From contig CAVOFR010000007.1 in the NCBI GenBank assembly GCA_963695075.1, forward strand, positions 1,488,001 through 1,552,000: 64,000 nucleotides of DNA. The letters are read 5' to 3'. Source of the DNA: CAWCAL01 sp963695075 (lineage in GTDB: Bacteria; Actinomycetota; Acidimicrobiia; Acidimicrobiales; CAWCAL01). The notes beneath the pieces were generated by a model. That model worked only from the letters and a program-made list of their open reading frames with translations, ran no database searches and had not been told where the DNA came from. A program made the translations under genes and the position numbers. This document shows, one piece after another, positions 17,629-26,543 of this stretch (its first letter is position 1; each line of letters opens with the position of its first letter).

Positions 17629-18191
17629 GATGGCTCCATGGCGAGGGAGAGGCTGGAGAGGGCGCGGGTGACGCGGACTCGAGCGGCACCTTCGGAGCAA
17701 CCGAGGCGGGAGGCCACGTCTGCGTAGGGGAGCTCGTCGACGACACGAAGCCTCACGGCATCGGCCTGGCCGGCCGGCAGCCCGGCCAGCGCGGTCCGCA
17801 GCTCTTCGCGGATCGACTGGAGATCGATCAGTGCCTCGAGCCGCTCGATCGCGTCGGTGCCGAGGTCGGGCCGCTCGAGTCCCATTCGCCGGCGATACCG
17901 CATCGAGACCGCCTGCTTGCGCAGGTAGGTCCCGAGCTCGTTGCGGGCGAAGCCGTAGAGCCAGCTCCGCGCCGGAGCGCCCTGATCGCGGTACGTGCCG
18001 CGCTTCGCATAGGCGGCGGCGAACACCTCCGCCGTGAGATCGGCCGCTGTCTCGGCGCACCCGGTGCGTCGACCGCAGTACGCGAGGATCGCCCGGGCAT
18101 GACGATCGTAGAACTCGCCGAATGCCTCCGGTTCGTGCCGCGAGCGTCGGAGGAGCTCGGCATCGCTCCGATCGGCGGTCATCCCCTCCAT
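17625..18191 (-). CDS. ECF-type sigma-70 factor
   Basis: Extracytoplasmic-function sigma factor of 188 residues (about 185 if the second ATG at 18182 is used). Region 2 is EAFGEFYDRHARAILAYCGRRTG...DLTAEVFAAAY and GAPARSWLYGFARNELGTYLRK. Region 4 is LAGLPAGQADAVRLRVVDELPYADVASRLGCSEGAARVRVTRAL. It is followed and overlapped by a membrane protein gene, the usual place for a cognate anti-sigma factor. Confidence 0.92.
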   Translation of the reverse strand: MEGMTADRSDAELLRRSRHEPEAFGEFYDRHARAILAYCGRRTGCAETAADLTAEVFAAAYAKRGTYRDQGAPARSWLYGFARNELGTYLRKQAVSMRYRRRMGLERPDLGTDAIERLEALIDLQSIREELRTALAGLPAGQADAVRLRVVDELPYADVASRLGCSEGAARVRVTRALSSLSLAMEPS

Positions 18192-18248
18192 GCTCGTCTA
18201 CTCAGCGATCGGTCAGGAAGTGTTACGCCGTCGACGAGTCGGGGCCGC

Positions 18249-21200
18249 TCAGGCCGGGGTGGCGATCGGGTCGGACTCCATCTCCTCGTGGTCTTTCCCG
18301 GCGAAGCGCAGATAGAGCGATGGCACGACGAGCAGATTGAGGAAGGTGGATGTCAGCAGTCCTCCCAGAATCACGATGGCCATCGGATGCTCGATCTCGT
18401 GTCCGGCGATGTTCCCCGCGATGACGAGGGGCAGCAACGCCAGGCCGGTCGTGAGGGCTGTCATGAGGATGGGCGCCAGCCGTTCCTCGGCACCGCGCAG
18501 GACGAGCGCGGGCCCGAACGGCATTCCTTCCTCGTTCTCGAGGTGCTGGAAGTGGTTGATCATCATGATGCCGTTGCGGGCCGCGATCCCGAGCACCGTC
18601 AGGAAGCCGACCAGCGAGCCCAGCGAGATGATGCCGCCGGTCAGCCAGGCCGCCAGCACGCCGCCGACCAGAGCCGACGGCAGGGTCACGGCGCCGAGGA
18701 TGGTCAGCCGCCAGCTCTTGAACGACGCGAACAGGAGCATGACGATGGCCAGGATGGCGATGATCGAGTAGCGCAGCAGCGAGGACTGGGTCTTCTGGCG
18801 TTCCTCGTACTCGCCGATGAGCTGGGTACTGAAACCGAGCGGCATCTCGACCGCGTCGACGACGTCCTCGACCTCGTCCACGAGGGAGCCGAGGTCTCGG
18901 CCCCCGACGTTGCCGCTCACGTCCAGTCGGCGGGACTGGTTCTCACGCTCGATCGAGTTGTCGGTGGCCGCCAGGCGGACATCGGCCAGTTCGGACAACG
19001 GGACCTTCTCGCCCGAGGGGGTGTCGATGAGGATCCGCCCGACGTCGTCGGCGCTGTTTCGGGCCTCGGGTGTGCTCCACACCTGGACATCGAAGGCCCG
19101 CCCGTCGCGGAAGATGTCGCCGACTTCTTCGCCGGCCACCATCGTCGCGACGGCGCGGCGGACATCACCGGGCTTGACTCCCCACCGCTCGGCCGCGGCG
19201 AGGTCGACCTCGACCTGGAGCTGCGGGACCTTGACGTGGAGCTCGACGTGGAGGTCGGTGAGTCCGTCCACGCTCTGCAACCGCTCCTCGATCTCGTGCG
19301 CCTTCTCGTCGAGCACCTCGAGGTCGGGCCCGGACACGCGGATGACGATGGCGTCGCTCGATCCGGTGAGAACCTCGCGGATACGTTCCTTCAGGTAGGT
19401 CTGCACGTCGGTGTACAGGCCGGGATACCCGTCGACGGTCGCCTGGATCTCGTCCACGGTGTCGTCGTAGTCGACCGATGGATCGACGCTGATCCAGTTC
19501 TCACCGAAGTCGATGCCGACGACTTCGTCGGCGATGAGCGCTTGGCCGATGTGGGCTCCGAAGTTGCGGACCCCCTCGATCTCGCGCAGCTCGGGGCTGA
19601 CCGCCTGGGTGATGCGATGCATCTCCGGCTGGGACGTGCCGGGTCGGGCCAGCCAGTGCATGAGGAAGTCGCGCTCCTTGAAGGACGGGAGGAGCTCCTG
19701 GCCGAGGAGCGGCACCACCAGGACACCCAGCAACGCGAGAAGCGCCACGGCGGCATAGCCCGGTCGCGGCGAACGGACCATGCGCGTGATCACCCGGTTG
19801 TAGCCGCGCTTGAGGAACGGAACGACGGGAGACTGACGACGCTCGAGCGGAGCGTTGCGCAGCAGGATCAGGCTGAGGGCCGGCGTGACGGTCATGGCGA
19901 CCACCATCGACGCCAGGATGGCCAGCGCGTACGAAGTGGCCAGCGGGCGGAAGAAGGAGCCCGACAGGCCTTCGAGGAAGAAGACCGGGATGAGAGCGGC
20001 GACCTCGATCAGGGTCGCGTAGACGATCGCGCTGCGTATCTCGAGCGACGACTCGAGCAGGCTCCGCGGCGTCGATATGTCCGCGCCCTCTCGTCTCTGC
20101 TGGCGCAATCGTCGGACGCTGTTCTCGACGTCGATGATCGCATCGTCGACCACGGCCCCCAGGGCTATGACGAACCCGGCCAGGATCATGACGTTGATCG
20201 TCGTGCCGCGGATGTAGAGCACCCAGGCGGCCGCGACGAGCGAGAGCGGGATGGCGACGAGGCTGATGAGCGCGACGCGCCATTCCCACAGGAACAGTGC
20301 GAGAACGATGACGACGAGGACCGAGCCGATCAGCAGCGCGTTGGTGAGGTTCTCGAGCGAGAGCTCGATGAACGTGGCCGGTCGGAAGATCTCACTGTCG
20401 ATCTCGACGCCCTGGAGGCCCGGTTTCAGCTCTTCGAGCGCCTCCTCGACACCCTCGGTGAGCTCTAGGGTGTTGCCCCAGGGGAACTTCTCGACGATGA
20501 GCATGAGACCGGGGCCGTCGTTGATCACCGCGTCGCCGACCAGGGGCTGGTGGTCGACCACGACCTCGGCCAGGTCGCCCAACCGTAAGATCTCGCCGTC
20601 CCGCTCGGCGACCGTCACCTGGGCCAGGTCGTCCGGTTCGACGATCGGCAGGACGTTGCGGACCCCGAGTCGTTGGTTCGGCGTCTCCACGAATCCGCCG
20701 GTGCCGACCATGGCGCCGTCTGAGAACTGCAACAGTCCCGAGTCGAGGGCGTCGGCGGTCACCAGCATGAGCTCGTCGAGCGAGACCTCCTTTTCGGTCA
20801 AGCGTTCCGGGTCGACCTGCACCTGGAGCATCTCGAGTCGGTCGCCCCAGATGGCGACGTTCGCTACACCCGGCACGCGCATGAGCCGCTGCCGGATGCG
20901 CCAGTACGAGGTCATCGACAGCTCGATCAGCGAGTGCTCGTCGGATGTCAGGCCGATCTTCATCGCCCGACTCGTGGCCGAGAGGGGTTGCAGCATGATC
21001 GGCGGACTGGCCCAGCGGGGCAGCGAGGGCGTTACCACGGCCAGGCGTTCCTGCACCAGCTGGCGAGCCTCGATCAGGTCGGTGCCCTCCTCGAAGATCA
21101 TCTGGATCGACGAGAGGTCGGGGACCGACTTCGACCGGATCACGTCCAGCCCGCTCACCCCGTTCAGGGCATCCTCGAGAGGAACCGTGACCAGCTCCTC

Positions 21201-21383
21201 GACCTCGGTCGAGGACAGACCGAGCGCCGACGTCTGGACCTCGACCTTCGGCGGGGAGAACTCGGGGAAGACGTCGACCGGCGCGTTTCGGAGTTGGAGG
21301 CCGCCGAACGCCAGGAGCACGATCGGCAGGAAGACGACGAGGTACTTGAATCGCAGGCTCGTGCTGATGATCGCTCGGATCAT
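18249..21383 (-). CDS. HME/CusA-type RND efflux pump
   Basis: 1,044-residue RND permease, proton-driven. The heavy-metal-efflux type is supported by the start MIRAIISTSLRFKYLVVFLPIVLL, NAPVDVFPEFSPPKVEVQT and the two RND halves with about 12 membrane segments; the centre has GAVVDDAIIDVENSVRRLRQ and the end MAIVILGGLLTSTFLNLLVVPSLYLRF. RND pumps of this class normally need a periplasmic adaptor and an outer-membrane channel, which a Gram-positive-type envelope lacks; only a miniature adaptor-like lipoprotein precedes it. Substrate unknown. Confidence 0.92.
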   Translation of the reverse strand: MIRAIISTSLRFKYLVVFLPIVLLAFGGLQLRNAPVDVFPEFSPPKVEVQTSALGLSSTEVEELVTVPLEDALNGVSGLDVIRSKSVPDLSSIQMIFEEGTDLIEARQLVQERLAVVTPSLPRWASPPIMLQPLSATSRAMKIGLTSDEHSLIELSMTSYWRIRQRLMRVPGVANVAIWGDRLEMLQVQVDPERLTEKEVSLDELMLVTADALDSGLLQFSDGAMVGTGGFVETPNQRLGVRNVLPIVEPDDLAQVTVAERDGEILRLGDLAEVVVDHQPLVGDAVINDGPGLMLIVEKFPWGNTLELTEGVEEALEELKPGLQGVEIDSEIFRPATFIELSLENLTNALLIGSVLVVIVLALFLWEWRVALISLVAIPLSLVAAAWVLYIRGTTINVMILAGFVIALGAVVDDAIIDVENSVRRLRQQRREGADISTPRSLLESSLEIRSAIVYATLIEVAALIPVFFLEGLSGSFFRPLATSYALAILASMVVAMTVTPALSLILLRNAPLERRQSPVVPFLKRGYNRVITRMVRSPRPGYAAVALLALLGVLVVPLLGQELLPSFKERDFLMHWLARPGTSQPEMHRITQAVSPELREIEGVRNFGAHIGQALIADEVVGIDFGENWISVDPSVDYDDTVDEIQATVDGYPGLYTDVQTYLKERIREVLTGSSDAIVIRVSGPDLEVLDEKAHEIEERLQSVDGLTDLHVELHVKVPQLQVEVDLAAAERWGVKPGDVRRAVATMVAGEEVGDIFRDGRAFDVQVWSTPEARNSADDVGRILIDTPSGEKVPLSELADVRLAATDNSIERENQSRRLDVSGNVGGRDLGSLVDEVEDVVDAVEMPLGFSTQLIGEYEERQKTQSSLLRYSIIAILAIVMLLFASFKSWRLTILGAVTLPSALVGGVLAAWLTGGIISLGSLVGFLTVLGIAARNGIMMINHFQHLENEEGMPFGPALVLRGAEERLAPILMTALTTGLALLPLVIAGNIAGHEIEHPMAIVILGGLLTSTFLNLLVVPSLYLRFAGKDHEEMESDPIATPA

Positions 21384-21423
21384 GTGCTGCTGTGCCCTCC
21401 CTTCGCCTCGTCCGGTCCGATTC

Positions 21424-21855
21424 CTACTTGCCCACGCCGAACTCGACTCCGTACAGCTCGGCCGCTCCGACGGTCACCACCGTCGTCCCCACCGCGGGGC
21501 CGTCGCTCAACACGGCGACATCGCCTTCGATGTGGTCGAGCTCGACCATCTCGCGTACGTAGACGAGCGGTTCGGGGTTGGTGTAGACCCAGGTCGATCC
21601 GTCGAAGTGGTACATGATCGACGAGTAGGGGACCACCAGCTCCTCGGCACCGTCGACCTGCTCGGCTGCGACCTCGGTGGTCGCGACGCCGGTTCGTTCG
21701 GCGGCCTGGTCGGTCAGCGTTACCTGCCACAGATCCGGGCCGAGCTCCTCGACCGAGGCGGGTTCGACGACCTCGGCTTCGGCGTCACCGTTGCATGCCG
21801 GCGCGAGGAGAACGGCGACGACCGCCATGGCTCGGATGACTCGATGTCCACTCAT
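21424..21855 (-). CDS. Miniature RND adaptor-like lipoprotein
   Basis: 143 residues with a lipoprotein signal peptide (AVVAVLLAPAC, lipobox Cys at about 21). The mature part, especially VPYSSIMYHFDGSTWVYTNPEP, AVLSDGPAVGTTVVTVGAAELYG, resembles the C-terminal membrane-proximal region of HlyD/CusB-type RND adaptors. The hairpin and lipoyl domains are missing. Its ATG overlaps the stop of the upstream RND gene and another RND gene follows 40 bases downstream, so it probably couples the two pumps to the outside of the membrane. The function is inferred. Confidence 0.8.
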   Translation of the reverse strand: MSGHRVIRAMAVVAVLLAPACNGDAEAEVVEPASVEELGPDLWQVTLTDQAAERTGVATTEVAAEQVDGAEELVVPYSSIMYHFDGSTWVYTNPEPLVYVREMVELDHIEGDVAVLSDGPAVGTTVVTVGAAELYGVEFGVGK

Positions 21856-24800
21856 ACTTCCTCCACTCCGTCCGGTGAGAACAGCTCGTCTATCGGTGCG
21901 GGCCGTCTGGCGATCTGCCGATACAGGGCGGGCACGACGAACAGCGTCGTGATCGCCGAGGTCACGATTCCGCCCAGGACCACGATGGCCATGGGGCGGA
22001 TGATCTCGTAGCCGGCGACGTCACCACCGATCAGCACCGCCAGCATGGTCACGGCCACCGCCAGCAGCGTCACGACCGATGGCACGAACTGGTCGCGCGC
22101 CCGCGGGTCACCACGTCGGCCAGCCCGGTGTCGGGCTCGTCACGCTGGAGCGTCTCGAACCGGTCGACCACCGTGAGAGCGGCCCGCAGGGTGAGACCGG
22201 CGACGGCGATGAACCCGATCGCTGACCCGAGCGAATACGGATCACCGCTGATGGCCATGGCGACGAGGCCACCGGCCAGTGCCAGAGGAGTCGTCGCCAG
22301 GAGCAGCAGGGCCAGTCGCCAGCTGTCGAATGCCGCCTGGAGGAGCAGCAGGGCCGCGACCAGCACGGTGAGCGCGACCGCGAGGACCTGACGTTGATTG
22401 GCGGTCGCATCGTTGCGGTCTTCGAGTATGCGGATGTGGTACTCGAACGGGAGGCCGTCTGCGGCCACCGCCTCCTCGATGTCGGACTCGACGCTGCCGA
22501 GCCCGCGGCCCGACACGTCCGCTACGACGTCGATGTAGCGCGACACGGCATCGCGTTGGATCACGGTCTCGACCGGAGCAACTCGAACGTCGGCCACCTC
22601 CGAGAGCTCGACGACATCACCGCTCGGCGTGTCGATCATGAGGCGCTCGACGTCGGTCACGCTGTTGCGGACGTCCGGTTCGCTCCAAACGACGACCTCG
22701 AACACCTTCTGGTCGTCGAACAGGCTGCCGACCTCGATGCCGGACAGCAGAGTCGCCGCCGCCCGTCGCACGTCGCCCGGCTTCACGTGGTAGTCGGCGG
22801 CTCGGTCCAGGTCGACCTCGATCTCGATGGAGGGCTCGGCGACGGGCTGGATGAGCCGGACGTCGGTCGTACCGTCGACGCCGGCCACGAGCTCGGCCAT
22901 GTCCGCCGCTGTTTCGCCGAGCTGCACCGGTTCCTCTCCGTACACCCGCACGACGAGGTCCTCGATGGGCTGCTGGAGGACGTCGTCGACGCGCTGGTTG
23001 GTGTATGTCAATGTCCCCGACTGCTCGAAGCCCGGGTAGCCCTGGACGACCTCGTCGATGGCGTCGATCGTCGCGTCGTAGTCGGCGTCGGGATCGGTCC
23101 TGACCCACAACTGGCTGGAGTTGACGTTGCTCACCTCGTCGGAGAGCACCGCCCGACCGAGGAGAGCTCCGACATCGTCGACGCCCGGAAGCTCGCGCAG
23201 CTCGTTCACGGCCAGCGAGACGATCCGTTCACTCTCACCCAGCGACGTGCCCGCGGCCGCCTCCATGTTGACCAGGAGGTCCGTCTGTTGGAACTGGGGA
23301 ACGAAGTCGCGGTCCACCGTCGGGACCGAGGCGATGCCGGCGATGGCCACCACGGCCACCACCGCCAGGGCGACGGGCAGTGAGCCCACGGCCTTGGAGA
23401 CGAGCCGCTGGTACGGGCCGCGGAGCCAGACGAGTGCCGGCGCCTCGCGGTGCGGTGCGTTGCCGACATCGTCGAGCATCGCTCCCAGCGCCGGGGCCAC
23501 GGTCAGCCCGACGATCATCGACACGATCAGCACCAGGGCCAGGTTGAGGACGATCGTCGGGAGGAACTCCCCCGCTGCTCCGTCCGCGACGAACGCCGGT
23601 ATCAGGAGGACGACCAGGACGATGCCGGCGTACACGAGCGGGCGGCGGGCTCGGGTGACGGCCCGGCTGACGCGGTCCCCGGTCGGCTCGTCGTCGTCCG
23701 ATTCGGCGAGACCTCGTCGCATCGCGTCGGCGTCGCCGATGCCGTCACCGATGATGACGACCGTGGCGAGCACCAGACCGGCGAAGGCCATCGTGTCCAT
23801 CGTCGTGCCCATCGCGTAGAGCACGAGCCCGACACCGACGAGTGAGACGATCAGGCCGGCCAGGCTCACCAGGGCGGCCCGCCAGCCGGCGAACAGGAGG
23901 AACAGCACGGCGGCGACCAGGAGCAGGGCCACCGCGGCCGTGACCTGGATGTTGTCGATGGTGCGTTGCAGGTAGCTGGCGGGGCGGAACAGGTCGGTGT
24001 CGACGGTGAGCCCGCTGAGACCGGGTGCCAGATCATCGAGTGCCTCCTCGACCGCTTCGGTGGTCTCGGCGGTGTTGCCCCACGGGAACTTCTCGACGAT
24101 CAGCAGGAGGCCCGGGCCACCGTCGACGACGGCATCACCGATCAACGGCTGGTGATCCTCGACGACGGACGACACGTCGCCGATCGTGAGCGTCTCGGAC
24201 CCTTCGACCGGTACGGCGGCGAGGTCATCGGGCGAATCGATGGCGAATACGTGCTGCACGCCGATCCGTTGGTTGGGCCCGTCGATGAATCCGCCGGTTC
24301 CGGGCGTCGACGCCTCGAGGTAGCTCAGCGGTGACACCCACAGGGCGTTGCCCGTGGTCTTCACGACGTCGAGGAGCGTGAGATCCTCCTCCGCCAGGTC
24401 GGCCGGGTCGACCCGCACCTGGAGCTGCTGGGCCCGCTGGCCCCACACCGACACGTTGGCCACCCCCGGGATACCCATCAGGAAGGGCCGCACCGTCCAC
24501 CGGGTCAGCACGGACATGTCGATGAGCGACAGCTCGTCGGAGGTCAGTCCGATCATCATGACCCGGCCCTCCGACGACAGCGGCTGGACCATGGCCGGGG
24601 CCCGTGAGACGTTGGGCAGACCCGCCGCCTGCGTCAGGCGTTCCTGCACCATCTGGCGGGCCCGGAGCAGATCGGTACCGGGCTCGAAGGTCATGACGAT
24701 CGAGGAGAGGCCGGGCATCGATTCGGAGCGGATGCTCTCGAGCCAGGCCACCCCGTTCAGGAGGTCCGCTTCGAGCGGCACGGTGATCAACTGCTCGACC

Positions 24801-24979
24801 TCGGCCGCCGACAGCCCGAGAGCTTCGGTCTGGACCTCGACGAACGGTGGCGTGAACTCGGGGAGGCTGTCGACCTCGGTGTGGCCGAGCTGCAGGACCC
24901 CGAAGACCGTCACGAGACCAGCGATCACCACCACGAGTGCCCGACGGTGCACGCTGGCGCGCGCGATTCGACCCATCAT
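21852..24979 (-). pseudogene. HME/CusA-type RND pump interrupted by a single-base frameshift
   Basis: The first 950 or so residues (24979 down to about 22100) are a normal RND permease (TEVDSLPEFTPPFVEVQTEALG...). They then run off frame and stop at 22070. The missing C-terminus continues in another frame (VPSVVTLLAVAVTMLAV...MAIVVLGGIVTSAITTLFVVPALY) to 21852. Restoring one base in the CCC run at 22100-22102 gives a smooth join (TRGARDQFVPS). It is either a real inactivating mutation or a sequence error. Gene order RND-lipoprotein-RND with four-base overlap suggests it was functional recently. Confidence 0.8.
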
Positions 24980-25253
24980 GTCGCTCGCCTTCCCCCTCGG
25001 ACCGGCACGGGCTTCCCGTCGGGACGCTCGGTGCCAGGCCCCTTCCCTTGGAGACCGGAGCCGGGCCGCACCGGATCCTCCACCGGGATCACGTTCAGCT
25101 GCGGTTCAGCTTCGGTCGGGTAGTATTCAATCACATCGCGCCGCAGCCCATGTTGCGGTTCTGTTTCGGTTCGACCGGAGGCCTGGTCCCGGAGGCCTGG
25201 TCGGCCCGGCCGTTGCCGGGCTGCCACGGTGTCTCGATCGCTATCCTCGCCCG

Positions 25254-26543
25254 ATGTCCGTCCCCGGTGCCTCGCCGACCGGCGCACCGAAGCGCCCGAC
25301 CCTGCGCGAGTCGTTCGAGGCGTTCCGCTACCCGAACTTCCGCCGTTTCTTCGTGGGCGCCGTCATCTCCAGCTCGGGTACGTGGGCCCAGAACGCGACC
25401 GTGTTCTTCATCCTCGAGGAGCTGACCGATTCGACGGTGTGGGCGGGCTTCGGCAGCCTCATGGCCTTCGGTCCGGCCACACTCATGGCGCCGCTCGGCG
25501 GCTACATCGCGGATCGGTTCCACCGGCGGTCGGTGCTGCTCGTCACGCAGTCGGCGGCGATGGTCGCCGCTCTGGCCCTGTGGCTGCTCTGGGTCAGCGG
25601 GCGTCTCGAACCCTGGTCGGTGGTGGCGATCTCGTGCTTGTCGGGTCTCATCGCCGGACTCAACATCGCCTCCTGGCAGGCGTTCATCACCGAGCTCGTG
25701 CCCCGGCCGATGATGCTCAACGCGGTCACGCTCAACTCGACGCAGTTCAACATCGCCCGAGGGCTCGGACCGCTCCTGGCCGGGATCCTCATCGGCATCG
25801 ACCGGCTCGGCATCTCGTGGGCACTCGCGGTGAACCCCATCTCGTACGTCGCGGTCCTTATCGCGCTGAGCCGGATCCGGGTCGACCGCATCGATCGCCC
25901 GGCCCGCGTGGGCCGGCCACGCGTGCTGCGCGACTTCGGCGTGGCCATCACCTACGTACGCGGGGCGCCCGGCATTCTGATCTGCGTCGTCGCGATCATC
26001 TTCGTCGGATTCCTCGGCAGCCCGGTGTTCTCGTTCCTGCCGAAATTCAACGACGACATCTTCGGAGCCGGGACCAGGGCGTACGCCCTGCTCACCGCGG
26101 CGCAGGGCCTGGGCGGCATCGCGGCGTCACCCTTCGTGCCGGCGCTGGGCAAACGCCTGGCTCGCAGCCGCCTGGTGGCGAGCGCCCTGATGCTCTACGG
26201 CGGGTCCATAGCCGTGGTCGGATTCGCTCCCGTGTACGGGGTGGCCGTCGCGGCCCTGTTCGTGGCCGGGGCCGCGTATCTCACGCTCGCCTCGGTGCTC
26301 AACACCACGATCCAGCTCCAGGTGGACGAGACGATGCGGGGCACGGTCCTGGCCTTCTACGTGATGTGCCTGACCGCGTCGCTACCGATCGGTGCCCAGG
26401 TGCTCGGGTTCATCGCTGAGTCGGCGGTCGGGCTCCAGGTCACCGTCGGCGTCTCCGGGCTGGTCCTGGCCGGAGTCGCCGTCGGGTTGCGGGTCGCCGG
26501 TCGCTTCGGCCCGATGGACGACGAGGCGGTCGTCGCGGCCTGA
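25254..26543 (+). CDS. MFS transporter (MFS_3/EntS-like)
   Basis: 429-residue major facilitator with about 12 membrane segments. It opens with ESFEAFRYPNFRRFFVGAVISSSGTWAQN, a signature of the EntS/bacilysin exporter branch, and has the loop 2-3 motif GGYIADRFHRRSVLL. Substrate unknown. Start at ATG 25254; it is divergent from the RND operon across a 274-bp spacer. Its last 162 bases overlap the end of the convergent MMPL gene. Confidence 0.9.
   Translation: MSVPGASPTGAPKRPTLRESFEAFRYPNFRRFFVGAVISSSGTWAQNATVFFILEELTDSTVWAGFGSLMAFGPATLMAPLGGYIADRFHRRSVLLVTQSAAMVAALALWLLWVSGRLEPWSVVAISCLSGLIAGLNIASWQAFITELVPRPMMLNAVTLNSTQFNIARGLGPLLAGILIGIDRLGISWALAVNPISYVAVLIALSRIRVDRIDRPARVGRPRVLRDFGVAITYVRGAPGILICVVAIIFVGFLGSPVFSFLPKFNDDIFGAGTRAYALLTAAQGLGGIAASPFVPALGKRLARSRLVASALMLYGGSIAVVGFAPVYGVAVAALFVAGAAYLTLASVLNTTIQLQVDETMRGTVLAFYVMCLTASLPIGAQVLGFIAESAVGLQVTVGVSGLVLAGVAVGLRVAGRFGPMDDEAVVAA

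Noticed and set aside
18099..20468. 789-residue plus-strand frame opposite the RND pump
   Set aside because: Composition is Asp/Arg/His-rich shadow of the RND gene; no domain seen.
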